Origin: Catelliglobosispora koreensis DSM 44566
GTDB lineage: Bacteria; Actinomycetota; Actinomycetes; Mycobacteriales; Micromonosporaceae
DNA: 64,000 bases
Assembly: GCF_000379685.1 (NCBI RefSeq)
Contig: NZ_KB903292.1
Location: 248,001-312,000 of the forward strand
Direction: 5' to 3'
The position numbers and the translations under genes are program-made. The notes under the pieces are model-generated. The model saw only the letters and a program-made list of their open reading frames with translations, was not told where the DNA came from and did no database searches. Below are positions 16,927-25,968 of this stretch, one piece after another. Numbering within the stretch: position 1 is the first letter of the stretch; each line of letters begins with the position of its first letter.

Positions 16927-17574
16927 CTAAGACAGCTCCGCGTCATGGATGAGGATGGCTGCCTGCACCCGGTTGCTCAGCCCGAGTTTGGCCAGCGCCC
17001 GGCTCATATGGGCCTTCACGGTCGTCTCGGCCATGTCGAGCTGACGGGCGATCTCCGCATTGGACAGACCGAGCCCCGCTTGGCTGACGACCTCCATTTC
17101 CCGGTCGGTCAGTACGGTCAAACGCTGCCTGGCGTTGTGCGCGAGCGACGGTCCCTTGCTAGCGAACGAACTGATGAGCCGCCGGGTAACAGTTGGTGAA
17201 AGCATGGCGTTGCCTGCCGCGACCGTGCGTACGGCTTCGGCGAGATCCTTCGGCGGCGTGTCTTTGAGCAGGAATCCGACCGCTCCGGCACGCAGTGCCC
17301 GGTGCACATATTCGTCTATATCAAACGTCGTCAGCATGACGATCTTCGGCGGATCCGGTTGCTGGTTCAGCTCTTCGGCGGCACTCAGCCCATCGCGCCC
17401 GGGCATCCGGACGTCCATCAGGACCACCTGCGGGCGGTGCCGCACGACCGCTTCCACGGCTTCGTTTCCGTCCCGGGCTTCGGCGACGACGGCGATGTCC
17501 CCGGCCGCTTCGAGGATCATCCGCAACCCTGAGCGCACCAGTGCTTCGTCATCGACAATCAAAACCCGGATCAT
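16927..17574 (-). CDS. NarL/LuxR-type response regulator
   Basis: A 215-aa regulator. AAGGAG lies 8 bases before the ATG at 17574. Residues 1-120 are a receiver (VDDEALVRSG, phospho-acceptor Asp in VLMDVRMPG, Lys in FLLKDTPP). Residues about 150-210 are a LuxR HTH (LTDREMEVVSQAGLGLSNAE, TVKAHMSRALAKLGL). It lies 13 bases after its partner kinase gene and should bind promoters nearby, probably including the divergent ABC exporter. Confidence 0.93.
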   Translation of the reverse strand: MIRVLIVDDEALVRSGLRMILEAAGDIAVVAEARDGNEAVEAVVRHRPQVVLMDVRMPGRDGLSAAEELNQQPDPPKIVMLTTFDIDEYVHRALRAGAVGFLLKDTPPKDLAEAVRTVAAGNAMLSPTVTRRLISSFASKGPSLAHNARQRLTVLTDREMEVVSQAGLGLSNAEIARQLDMAETTVKAHMSRALAKLGLSNRVQAAILIHDAELS

Positions 17575-17587
17575 TCGGGGGTACTCC

Positions 17588-18748
17588 TTAAGCTTCGCCC
17601 GGAAGAAACGCGGTGACCGTGAATCCGCCGTCAAGACGGGGCCTGGCTTCGAACCGGCCGTAAAGCAGCGCGACTCGTTCACGCAAGCCGATCAGCCCGA
17701 GCCCGCTGCCGGGAAGGCGCTCCGCACCGGACCGGGCCGGCTCGTTGTCCACCTTCAGCTCCACCGAGCTGCCAAGGTAGTGCATGCTGACCCTCGTGTC
17801 GGCGCCGCCGGAGTGCTTGACGACGTTGGTCAGCGCCTCCTGCACGAGGCGATAGGCGGTGCGCTGCACGACAAGAGGCAGCGGTCTCGCCTCGCCGGTT
17901 TGGGTATAGGTGACGTTCACTCCAGCGGCCCGTGTCTGGTCGAGCAGACGCTCCAGATCGGACAGATCAGGTTGCGGTGCCAGGTCACCGGTATCTTCTG
18001 TGCGCAGAACCCCAAGCACTTGCCGCAGCTCGGTTAGCGCCTCGCGGCCCGTGGTGCGGATCAGGGCCGCCTCGGTGCTGAGCTTCTCGTCGGCCGTGTT
18101 GACTTCGATCGCCCCGGCGTGCAAGACCATGAGGGCGACCCGGTGGGCCACAACGTCATGCATTTCGCGGGCGATCCGTGCGCGTTCCTCAACGCGTGCC
18201 TGCTCGGCCCGGGTGGCCTGCTCCCGTTCTAGCCGCGCGGCTTTGTCCTCAAGCGCGGCGAAGACCTGCCGGCGGGCGCGCACCGCGAAGCCCACCGCGA
18301 ACGGCAGGCCGACCATGAGGCCATAGACCGCCATGCCGACCAAGGAGCCGGTGCCCAGGTCATCGGTGTGGGCGATGCCGAACGCGGTCGGGACGACGAC
18401 AGCGGTGGCCGCCGCGGCCAGGTAGGCGAAGATGTGCGGCCAGCGGCTTAGCCGCAGCGCGACGTAATAGGACAGCACACCGACGACGGGAAACATCGTC
18501 AGCAGGCACCAGCCGAGCGTGGCGACTACGGCCAGCGGCCAGATCCAGCGGCGGGCCAGCCCAGCGGTCAGCCCGGCGAGCGCGGCCCCGGTGAACAGCA
18601 ACGGGTAGATCACGTCGGAGCCGGAGTACTCGCTCATGGTCTGCACCGGCGTGACGCCAGGCGAGGAGAGCGAGGCGATGGCCACGATGCCACCGAGCCC
18701 CCACGGGGTAACTCGGCGGATCAGCCGGGTCACGCGCTGTTCGTCCAC
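17588..18748 (-). CDS. NarX/DesK-type sensor histidine kinase
   Basis: About 386 aa from a GTG at 18748; the exact start is uncertain because no strong ribosome site is visible. Several N-terminal membrane segments (about residues 10-165) form the sensor part. A HisKA_3 dimerisation helix follows with the phospho-His in ARIAREMHDVVAHRV, then the ATPase domain with QEALTNVVKHSG and GSGLGLIGLRERV. It forms a pair with the downstream response regulator. Its position divergent from an FtsX-type ABC exporter resembles membrane-stress or peptide-sensing modules. Confidence 0.9.
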   Translation of the reverse strand: MDEQRVTRLIRRVTPWGLGGIVAIASLSSPGVTPVQTMSEYSGSDVIYPLLFTGAALAGLTAGLARRWIWPLAVVATLGWCLLTMFPVVGVLSYYVALRLSRWPHIFAYLAAAATAVVVPTAFGIAHTDDLGTGSLVGMAVYGLMVGLPFAVGFAVRARRQVFAALEDKAARLEREQATRAEQARVEERARIAREMHDVVAHRVALMVLHAGAIEVNTADEKLSTEAALIRTTGREALTELRQVLGVLRTEDTGDLAPQPDLSDLERLLDQTRAAGVNVTYTQTGEARPLPLVVQRTAYRLVQEALTNVVKHSGGADTRVSMHYLGSSVELKVDNEPARSGAERLPGSGLGLIGLRERVALLYGRFEARPRLDGGFTVTAFLPGEA

Positions 18749-18878
18749 CAACCGAGCGTAGGCCGCGCGGTGGCGATCGTCTCTGCTGCCAAAGTCACAA
18801 GCGCTGCAACTTAAGTAGGAGGCCCGAAAGCACTCAAGCCAGATTTGGCTTCGCCCAGCGCACGGAAGCCTTGCCACC

Positions 18879-19625
18879 ATGACGAGAGGTGCGGCCGCAC
18901 GGGCCGTTGAGCTGACAAAGATTTATGGGCAGGGCGAGGCGCGGGTGACCGCTTTGGCCGGGGTAACGGTCAGCTTCCACGCGGGCGAACTGACCGCCAT
19001 CATGGGCCCCTCGGGCTCGGGGAAATCGACACTTATGCACTGCGTGGCCGGTCTTGATACCGCCTCGAGCGGGAAGTCCTGGATCGGGGACACAGAACTT
19101 TCGGCGCTTAGCGATGACGCCCTGACGATTTTGCGGCGCGACCGCGTGGGATTCGTCTTTCAGGCGTTCAACCTGCTGCCGACATTGACAGCGATCGAAA
19201 ACATCGTGCTTCCGCTCGACCTGGCCGGGCGCAAACCTGACCCGGCGCACGCCGATGCCATCATCGACGCGATTGGCCTGCGCGACCGGCTGCACCACCG
19301 CCCAGGCCAGCTTTCTGGCGGGCAACAGCAGCGCGTGGCGTGTGCCCGCGCGCTCATCACCAAGCCTGACGTCATCTTCGCTGACGAGCCCACGGGAGCG
19401 CTGGACTCACGCTCGTCGGCCGAGCTGCTGAGCCTGTTGCGGCGCAGCGTCGATGAGCTACGCCAGACCGTGGTCATGGTGACGCACGACCCGGCCGCGG
19501 CCGCCTACGCCGACCGGGTGCTGTTCCTCGCCGATGGCCAGATCGTCGGCGAGCTGCTCAAGCCCGACGCCGACAGCATCCTGGACCGCATGCGCGATCT
19601 GGAGCACCGGGCGGTGACGGTCTAA
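18879..19625 (+). CDS. MacB/LolD-type ABC exporter ATPase
   Basis: A 248-aa ATPase with Walker A GPSGSGKST (43-51), Q-loop FQAFNLLP, signature LSGGQQQR, Walker B VIFADEPTGALD and H-loop VTHD. FQAFNLLPTLTAIENI is characteristic of the LolD/MacB branch that works with FtsX-type permeases. Its stop and the permease start share bases (TAATG), so the two proteins are made together. The divergent two-component system probably regulates it. Confidence 0.93.
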   Translation: MTRGAAARAVELTKIYGQGEARVTALAGVTVSFHAGELTAIMGPSGSGKSTLMHCVAGLDTASSGKSWIGDTELSALSDDALTILRRDRVGFVFQAFNLLPTLTAIENIVLPLDLAGRKPDPAHADAIIDAIGLRDRLHHRPGQLSGGQQQRVACARALITKPDVIFADEPTGALDSRSSAELLSLLRRSVDELRQTVVMVTHDPAAAAYADRVLFLADGQIVGELLKPDADSILDRMRDLEHRAVTV

Positions 19626-22060
19626 TGCTGCGCGCCGTATTACGCGATATGCGAGCGCACCCGGGGCGGATGGCGATGACGTTGGTCGCGATCGTGCTCG
19701 GGGTGGGGTTCGTCGTGGCCACGTGGGTCGTGTCCGACTCGGCCGCCGAGACCGTCTCCAGTGGATCGTCCAGATCGGACGTTGCGGTGCAGGTGACGGG
19801 GGAAGAGCTGACACCGGAAACGGTCAGCGAACTTCGGGCGCTGCCGGGTGTGACGAAGGCCCAAGGCGTCGCCTTCGGTTACTCGGCGCTCGTCGGCAAG
19901 GACGGGAAGATCAGCGGGTACTCCTTCCCCGACATGGGCGGCACCGCCTGGGATTCCAGCGAACGGTTCAGTCTTGTCAGCGGCCGGGCTCCGGCCACTG
20001 ACAAGGAAGTCGCGCTGGAAGAAGCATCCGCCTCCGATGCTGGCGTGGGCGTGGGGGAGAGCGCACGGTTACTCAACGGCGACGGCAGTTCCCGCGACGC
20101 CACTGTCGTTGGCATCTACACCTATCGCCGGCTTTCCGTGGACGAGTCCACACCGGTGGCCGCGTTCGATCCAGCGACCGCTAAGCAGACGCTCGGGGAG
20201 AAGTATTCCTGGATCGAGCTAACCGGCACCGATGCCACAGCGATCGCCAAAGCCATTGCCGGCCTTGGACTGGACGCCAAAACCGGAGTTGAGCTGAAGG
20301 CCGACCGCGAAAGAGCGGCGACCAGTGAGGCTGAATTCGCGCGCAACTTCCTGCTCGCCTTCGCCGGTGTCGCCCTGCTGGCCGGGATGTTCGTCATCGC
20401 CAACACGTTCACGATGCTGGTGGCGCAACGGTCGCGGCACTTCGCGCTCCTGCGCGCCGTGGGTGCGCGGCGGGGTCAGGTGCGCCGGGCGATCATCGCC
20501 GAAGCGGCCGTGCTCGGCCTGATCGGCTCCACTATCGGTGCGGCCCTTGGTGTTGGCCTCGGCTGGCTCGCGATGACGCTCATCCGCACGACGGGGGAGA
20601 CCATCGTCTTCGCCGTATCACCGCTCGCGATTCTGATCGGTTACCTGGTTGGTGTGGTGGTGACCGTGGTCGCCGCCTACGGTTCGGCTCGCCGGGGCTC
20701 AGCTATCGCTCCGGTCGCCGCGTTGCGGGCCGACGCGTCGCTGCCGCGCCGCTCGATCGTCCTGCGGACGGTCGCTGGAGCGATCTTCATCACCGGCGGC
20801 GTGGCCGCTGTGATCGCCACGAGTGGCACCCCGCTATCGAAGATGGAACGTGCCGTGGGCATGGGCGGTGCCCTGATCGCCTGGCTGGGCGTGCTGTTCT
20901 TGGCGCCGTTGCTCGCGTCGGCCTTCCTGAAGCCATTGTCCAAAGTGGCCAGAAGCGCGACCTCGCGGCTGGCCGTGCGCAACGCGATCCGGGATCCTCT
21001 GCGGACCGCCGCTACCGCGTCGGCGCTGATGATCGGGCTGGCGCTGGTCACCTCGTTTGCCACGGTGAGCAGTTCCGTTGAGGAGGTCATGACGAAGACC
21101 GTCAAGAATGACCTCCCGGCGCAAACCCTTGCGGTGCAACCTGTTCAGGCTTGGTTCGATCTGCCTGAAGCAGTCATCGAGCGAGTGAAGGGCATGTCGC
21201 CCAAGGACAGTGTCGCGACGCCGGTGCAAGGCGGAGTGCGTGTCACACTTCCCGGCCACGAGCTGCGCGGGCAGACGTGGACGGCGGTTGAACCGGCCGC
21301 TATCGGGACGGTCCTCACTCCGCCTATCAAGGAAGGACGCTGGGACCTTAAGGGCGGCTTCGCCGTTTCGACGGAGCTGGCCGACGAGTTCGGGCTGAAA
21401 GTGGGCACGCAGCTGACCCTGCACTTCGAGGAGGCCGCGCCGATCACCGCTCCCGTCACGGGGATTTACCCGGATAGTTACGTCATGCGGGGCGTCGTTC
21501 TGAACAAGGAGCTGCTTCCGGCCGGGCTCAAAGGGTACCCACTGGGGGTCTTCGTCAAGGGTGGCGACCAGAGCAAGCTGACCGCGGCCTTGGCTGACCG
21601 GCCCGATGTGGTTGTGCGCGATCGTGATGGCCTCATCGCCGCGCAGACCGAGCCGATCCGGCTGGCGCTGGGGATCATCTCAGCGTTGCTGGGAGCGGCT
21701 GTCGTGATCGCGGTGTTTGGCGTGGTAAACACGCTGGCGCTGTCGGTGCTGGAGCGCACGCGGGAGATCGGGGTGTTCCGGGCGGTTGGTGCGACGCGCA
21801 AACTCGTGCGCAGCTCGGTCAGATGGGAAAGCATCGTGATCGCCAGTTATGGCGGGGTGCTCGGCATCGGGGTCGGTGTCCTATTAGGAGCCGTGATGCA
21901 GCACGTCATCTTGACCCAGCCCATCTTCAGCCTGACCGTCCCGTGGCTGCTCGTGGGCGGCGCACTGGCCGGGATGGTCGTGGTGGGAGTCGTCGCGGCG
22001 CTTTGGCCAGCGCGCCGGGCAGCTCGCACCGACGTGCTGGCCGCGATCGCGACCGCGTAA
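19625..22060 (+). CDS. FtsX-type ABC permease with two FtsX domains
   Basis: An 811-aa permease with an N-terminal helix (LVAIVLGVGFVVATWVV), a large extracytoplasmic domain, three helices at about 235-355, a second set starting near 380, a second extracytoplasmic domain and three C-terminal helices. This is the duplicated FtsX/MacB_PCD layout of actinobacterial exporters. FALLRAVGARRGQVRRAII and FRAVGATRKLVR are the coupling segments contacting the ATPase. It probably exports peptides, lipids or antibiotics; the substrate is unknown. Confidence 0.92.
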   Translation: MLRAVLRDMRAHPGRMAMTLVAIVLGVGFVVATWVVSDSAAETVSSGSSRSDVAVQVTGEELTPETVSELRALPGVTKAQGVAFGYSALVGKDGKISGYSFPDMGGTAWDSSERFSLVSGRAPATDKEVALEEASASDAGVGVGESARLLNGDGSSRDATVVGIYTYRRLSVDESTPVAAFDPATAKQTLGEKYSWIELTGTDATAIAKAIAGLGLDAKTGVELKADRERAATSEAEFARNFLLAFAGVALLAGMFVIANTFTMLVAQRSRHFALLRAVGARRGQVRRAIIAEAAVLGLIGSTIGAALGVGLGWLAMTLIRTTGETIVFAVSPLAILIGYLVGVVVTVVAAYGSARRGSAIAPVAALRADASLPRRSIVLRTVAGAIFITGGVAAVIATSGTPLSKMERAVGMGGALIAWLGVLFLAPLLASAFLKPLSKVARSATSRLAVRNAIRDPLRTAATASALMIGLALVTSFATVSSSVEEVMTKTVKNDLPAQTLAVQPVQAWFDLPEAVIERVKGMSPKDSVATPVQGGVRVTLPGHELRGQTWTAVEPAAIGTVLTPPIKEGRWDLKGGFAVSTELADEFGLKVGTQLTLHFEEAAPITAPVTGIYPDSYVMRGVVLNKELLPAGLKGYPLGVFVKGGDQSKLTAALADRPDVVVRDRDGLIAAQTEPIRLALGIISALLGAAVVIAVFGVVNTLALSVLERTREIGVFRAVGATRKLVRSSVRWESIVIASYGGVLGIGVGVLLGAVMQHVILTQPIFSLTVPWLLVGGALAGMVVVGVVAALWPARRAARTDVLAAIATA

Positions 22061-22867
22061 CTACTTGTAGTAGGTCACGACAAGCTGAAGCGCGGTGAAA
22101 CAGCGGTGATATTGCGTGTCCCACGGGTTCGGGCGGGCTAGGTCATCGATGATGCGCATCAGCAGGCCGTGATTGCTCGCGGCGCCGGAAGCCCAGTCCT
22201 GGGCGATCCTCGTGATCGTCCAGGACCAGACGCCTTCGTAGGCCGGTTTGTCGCCCGAACATCCTTGCGGGTCTTTGGTTGTCGCCTCGTTCACCGAGGT
22301 CGTGGGCGGCTGATTGAACCAGCTCGACTGATCGTGGTTCCAGGCGGCCGTGATGCGCTGCAGTTTGACCGCTTGACTGGCCGTGCAGCCCCAGCCCCAG
22401 CTGCCGGGAGCGACGACTTTGGCCGACGCGATTTCCTTGCCCAGGAACGCGTTGACGTCAAACTTGAACAACGTCCGGTGCACACGCCGCCGATCCGGGT
22501 TCGACGTATCGACATAGCCCGCTTCGGCTGGGTGGCCGACATTGGTGCCATCGGACAGGATCGACCGCAGGAACTTGGTGTCCAGCGTCATCGTCGCGGT
22601 CTGCCGCGGCGGCGCGGGTGCTGCTGTCGTGGGAGCCGTGCCCGGCTTTGGACCGTCCACAGTGGACGGCGCTGACGCTGTGGCCGACGCTTCCGCTGAC
22701 GGCGACACCGAAGGCGACCCGACCGCGATCACCGGCATATCCCAAGCCGGGCCGGTCGCCAAGACGTGACCTTGATGGCCATTGTCTTCGTTGCCGGTCA
22801 GCATGACGCCACCAGCGGTGGCAACAACGGCAGCGAGCAGCGCCGCGGGAAGAATGGCCCGATCCAT
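22061..22867 (-). CDS. secreted DNRLRE-type beta-sandwich protein
   Basis: A 268-aa exported protein. GAGGAG precedes the ATG at 22867, and residues 1-25 are a signal sequence or anchor. A Pro/Ala/Thr-rich linker (about 50-90) leads to a DNRLRE/CBM96-like domain: TLDTKFLRSILSDG, TLFKFDVNAFLG, AWNHDQSSWFNQPPTT and ITRIAQDWASG. Such domains are stalk or adhesion modules on secreted enzymes, here without an enzyme. The linker contains a palindromic 17-mer discussed under findings. The stop abuts the stop of the convergent permease gene. Confidence 0.72.
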   Translation of the reverse strand: MDRAILPAALLAAVVATAGGVMLTGNEDNGHQGHVLATGPAWDMPVIAVGSPSVSPSAEASATASAPSTVDGPKPGTAPTTAAPAPPRQTATMTLDTKFLRSILSDGTNVGHPAEAGYVDTSNPDRRRVHRTLFKFDVNAFLGKEIASAKVVAPGSWGWGCTASQAVKLQRITAAWNHDQSSWFNQPPTTSVNEATTKDPQGCSGDKPAYEGVWSWTITRIAQDWASGAASNHGLLMRIIDDLARPNPWDTQYHRCFTALQLVVTYYK

Positions 22868-22918
22868 TCGCTTTCTCCTCGTCCCCTGCCGCTGACCAAA
22901 ATACAGGAGATTCGGGCC

Positions 22919-23722
22919 CTAGATGAGGCGGCGGTTGGCGAGGCTAGGGAGTTCTGTGCGGATCTTGGCGAGCCGGGCCAGGTCGAGGTCGGCGATGGTG
23001 ACGCCGACGGTGTCGGGGGCTTGAGCGATTACCGTGCCCCAGGGGTCGATGACCATGCTGCGGCCAAAACAGGTGCGGCCCGGGTCGTGGTCACCGATCT
23101 GGCCCGCGGCGATGACGTAGCACTGGTTTTCGATGGCGCGGGCGCGCAGCAGCACTTCCCAGTGGTCGCGGCCGGTATGCAGCATGAACGCCGCTGGCAC
23201 GACGATGACCTGGGCGCCGCCTTCGACGGCGAGGCGCCGGTAGAGCTCGGGGAAGCGCAGGTCGTAGCAGATCGACAGGCCGACGCGGACACCTTCGACA
23301 TCGGCGACGACGGTCTCTTCACCGGCCGCGATGGTGGCTGACTCCAAATAGGACACTCGCCCGGGGATGTCCACGTCGTAGAGGTGGATTTTGCGGTAGG
23401 CCGCGACAAGGTAACCCTCGCGGTCGAAAAGCGGTGCCGTGTTGTGCGAACGGCCGGGGGAGCCGCTGGCCTCGTGGAACGATCCGGCTAGTACCCACAT
23501 GCCCAGCTCGCGAGCTGCCTCGGCGAAGAACGTGGCGTATTCGCCGTCGAGCTTTTCCGCAGCGGGAGTGCCTTCGGCGGGCCCGAGATAGTCGGTGAAT
23601 TCGGGCAGCACAGCCAAATCGGCACCGGCCGCGGCGGCGCGCGTCAGCAGGTCACGCGCCACGGCAAGGTTGGCCGCGCGGTCGTCTCGGGCGTTGAGCT
23701 GGCAAACAGCGACTCTCATCAT
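22919..23722 (-). CDS. carbon-nitrogen hydrolase, Nit/omega-amidase family
   Basis: A 267-aa nitrilase-superfamily amidase with the catalytic triad Glu41 (VLPEFTDY), Lys111 (YRKIHLYD) and Cys152 (SICYDLRFPE). The subgroup contains deaminated-glutathione amidase (Nit1) and omega-amidase (Nit2), which release ammonia from keto-amides. It overlaps the upstream aminotransferase gene by 4 bases, so both are probably made from one message. The pairing suggests hydrolysis of the keto-amide the transaminase produces from glutamine. Confidence 0.87.
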   Translation of the reverse strand: MMRVAVCQLNARDDRAANLAVARDLLTRAAAAGADLAVLPEFTDYLGPAEGTPAAEKLDGEYATFFAEAARELGMWVLAGSFHEASGSPGRSHNTAPLFDREGYLVAAYRKIHLYDVDIPGRVSYLESATIAAGEETVVADVEGVRVGLSICYDLRFPELYRRLAVEGGAQVIVVPAAFMLHTGRDHWEVLLRARAIENQCYVIAAGQIGDHDPGRTCFGRSMVIDPWGTVIAQAPDTVGVTIADLDLARLAKIRTELPSLANRRLI

Positions 23723-24879
23723 CGGCTCCGGAAGCTCGACAGTCTGGATATTCCTTCGTTGAGCACCCCGTCAGACTTGCAGAACGCGAACCGGACGAAC
23801 CGCCGCCCGGTTTCGGTGTCGTCAAAGAAGACCTGGGCGGGAATCGCGACCACGCCACCCTTGACCGCCAGATCCTGACATAGGTCGATGCCATCGGCAT
23901 AGCCCAGCGAGCGGGCGTCGATTTGCAGGAAATACGTTCCCTCACACGGATAAACAGACGCGCCAAGGGTTTCGAGCCCATCGCGCAGCCGGTCACGCCT
24001 CTCTTGCAGGTCATCGCGCAGCCGAGTGACCCAGCCCATTTCCTGCGTCAGGCCAACCGCGATCGCCGCGTGAAACGGCGTGCCGCCGGCGAAGGTTAGG
24101 AACTGCTTGGCCTTACGCGCGGCGGCGACAAGTGGCGACGGTCCGCAGACCCAGCCCACCTTCCAGCCGGTGACGCTGAAAGTCTTGCCAGCGGAGGAGA
24201 TCGTGAGAGTCCGCTCAGCCATGCCGGGCAGTGTCGCGAGCGGAATGTGCTGCTTGCCGTCATAGATAAGGTGTTCGTAAACCTCGTCGGTGACCGCGAT
24301 CAAGTCGTGCTCCTGGCACAACTGCGCGATCAGGTCCAGCTCTTCGCGAGTGAACACCTTGCCCGTCGGATTGTGCGGACTGTTCAGCAGCAACAGCCGA
24401 GCCTTGGGCGTGATGGCCGCGCGCAGTTCGGCAGGGTCAAACGTGAAGCGAGAACCTTCCGAGCGCAGCTGCACCGGCCGGCGTACCGCCCCGGCCATCG
24501 CCAAGTTGGCCAAATAGCTGTCGTAGTAAGGCTCGAAGACCACCACTTCGTCGCCCGGCTCGCACAGAGCGATCAGCACAGCCGCGATCGCCTCGGTCGC
24601 GCCAGCCGTGACCATGATGTCGCCGAACTGCTGTCCGTAGTGGTCAAGCCGCGTCTTAGCGATCGCTTCGCGCAACTCCGGCAAACCATCGAGCGGAGGG
24701 TACTGATTGAGCCCGCCCGCGATCGCCGATTGCGCCGCGGCCAGCACGGCAGGCGGGCCGTCGCTGTCGGGGAAACCTTGACCGAGGTTGACCGCACCCG
24801 TCCGCCGGGCCAGAGCGGTCATCTCAGTGAAGATGGTCGTCCCGACGCTGCGAAGCTTCGAACTAGTAGGCTCGCGCAC
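23719..24879 (-). CDS. PLP-dependent class I aminotransferase
   Basis: A 386-aa fold-type I aminotransferase. The PLP lysine lies in SSAGKTFSVTGWKVGW. NSPHNPTGKVF, DEVYEHLIYDG and the C-terminal RRFVRFAFCKSD (carboxylate Arg) are visible. It resembles the KAT/glutamine transaminase K-YbdL-DapC group. The GTG at 24879 follows a TACCCT box by 6 bases, suggesting a leaderless start. With the downstream amidase it could run the glutamine transaminase-omega-amidase route or serve keto-acid salvage; a DapC role is an alternative. Confidence 0.88.
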   Translation of the reverse strand: MREPTSSKLRSVGTTIFTEMTALARRTGAVNLGQGFPDSDGPPAVLAAAQSAIAGGLNQYPPLDGLPELREAIAKTRLDHYGQQFGDIMVTAGATEAIAAVLIALCEPGDEVVVFEPYYDSYLANLAMAGAVRRPVQLRSEGSRFTFDPAELRAAITPKARLLLLNSPHNPTGKVFTREELDLIAQLCQEHDLIAVTDEVYEHLIYDGKQHIPLATLPGMAERTLTISSAGKTFSVTGWKVGWVCGPSPLVAAARKAKQFLTFAGGTPFHAAIAVGLTQEMGWVTRLRDDLQERRDRLRDGLETLGASVYPCEGTYFLQIDARSLGYADGIDLCQDLAVKGGVVAIPAQVFFDDTETGRRFVRFAFCKSDGVLNEGISRLSSFRSR

Positions 24880-25654
24880 GCGCTAAGGGTAGCTGCCTGG
24901 TGTCGTAGAGTCCCGGCTTGCTCGCTTGTGCACGCGCCGGCCCGGCCGCCTTCTGCATCTCGCGGGCTTGCTGCTCGGCGAAGAAGGCTTCCTGGCGCAG
25001 GTTGCGCACGGCTGTCGCGGCCAGTTGAGCTGATTCCCAGGCCTTGGATTCCTTGACGACAGCCGCCTTGTGCTCGCGCAGCAGACTTTCGCGGATGCGC
25101 CGTTGCAGGATGACTTCCTGCTTAACCGGGTGCAGCCGTGGGTCCCAGCCGTTGCGGTGAGCCAGGGCGTCGCTGAGGTCCAAGGCGGACAGCTGGCGGT
25201 GACTGCATGCACGCATCGCGGCGCGGTGCAGGTAACGCTCGCGATCGGCGTATTCCGCTGGTGTCTTTGGGGTTTCGGGATCGGGCAGGGCGAGGGTCGC
25301 CTCGATGCGGCGGGTTAGCGCGTCGCCTTCCTCAAAGGCCTGCCATGTTTGCGCGGCCTGATTCATGGCTGCCAGCCAGGCTTCGCGCCGCTTGCGCGCG
25401 GTTTCTTCGGCCTGATCGGCGATGGAGCGCAGTCTTCTCGCGTGCAGGCGCAGCTCACGCGCCTCGGAGCTGAGACGCACACGCTTGAGAACGGGGCCAA
25501 GCGCCGGATCTGGCGCGTTGGCAGCGACCGGCTTGACGCGCTTGTCGCGTGGCATAAGGAACGCCACGCACATCGCGGCGACGAGGAGGAGTAGGGACCA
25601 GATAGCGAGGGCATGCTGGACGTCGGAAAAGAATTCAGCAACAACAATGTTCAT
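24863..25654 (-). CDS. membrane-anchored coiled-coil protein, unknown
   Basis: A 263-aa protein with one N-terminal membrane helix (ALAIWSLLLLVAAMCVAFLM, residues about 15-34) and a long Arg/Glu/Ala-rich cytoplasmic part. Helices rich in charged heptads (about 60-110 and 175-235) suggest coiled coil. No enzyme motif is visible. The 3' end overlaps the aminotransferase gene by 17 bases. Upstream the message would begin with a pyrimidine-rich leader (see findings). Membrane scaffold or division-associated roles are possible but unsupported. Confidence 0.65.
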   Translation of the reverse strand: MNIVVAEFFSDVQHALAIWSLLLLVAAMCVAFLMPRDKRVKPVAANAPDPALGPVLKRVRLSSEARELRLHARRLRSIADQAEETARKRREAWLAAMNQAAQTWQAFEEGDALTRRIEATLALPDPETPKTPAEYADRERYLHRAAMRACSHRQLSALDLSDALAHRNGWDPRLHPVKQEVILQRRIRESLLREHKAAVVKESKAWESAQLAATAVRNLRQEAFFAEQQAREMQKAAGPARAQASKPGLYDTRQLPLARARAY

Positions 25655-25702
25655 GTGAGCACCTAGCGAGGGGAGAGGAGTGAGAAGGGTGAAAGGGGAG
25701 CT

Positions 25703-25912
25703 CTAGACGCCGAAACGCGGCGGAGCTCGCTCGCCCAATGGTGCGAAGGAAGAGGTAGTCACGGCTGACCGGGCGTCTGTAAACGACACGAGGGCCACAA
25801 AACCGAAGTGGTGCAATAGTTCGCGCACTATGGAAGCGGCGCTGGCCTGCCCGGCTTCAAGCCGGGCGACAAGCGGCGCCCATCCAGTGATCAATCGCGC
25901 GAATGCGACCAC
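25703..25912 (-). CDS. small 69-aa hypothetical protein with leaderless promoter
   Basis: A GTG at 25912 opens a 69-codon frame (MVAFARLITGW ... ERAPPRFGV). It is supported mainly by its promoter: TGGACA (25947-25942), 16 bases, TAAGTT (25925-25920), then 7 bases to the GTG. The protein is helix-prone in its first half and resembles nothing I know. A 9-bp-arm hairpin (25849-25867) and an ATAGT-N6-ACTAT repeat (25816-25831) lie inside the frame, so the region could instead be an untranslated leader or the end of the upstream gene's transcript. This is the only inter-gene gap above 300 bases in the window (25655-25968). Confidence 0.4.
   Translation of the reverse strand: MVAFARLITGWAPLVARLEAGQASAASIVRELLHHFGFVALVSFTDARSAVTTSSFAPLGERAPPRFGV
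25849..25867. repeat. perfect inverted repeat, possible terminator
   Basis: Arms GCCCGGCTT and AAGCCGGGC are separated by one base. It lies about 100 bases past the stop of the leftward LPATG gene (stop at 25969), so it could end that transcript. It has no U-run, and it also falls inside the candidate 69-aa frame. Confidence 0.35.
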
Positions 25913-25968
25913 GATTCATAACTTACCCCATGCACCCGCATTGTCCATATCGGGGGTCGTCCCTCCGC

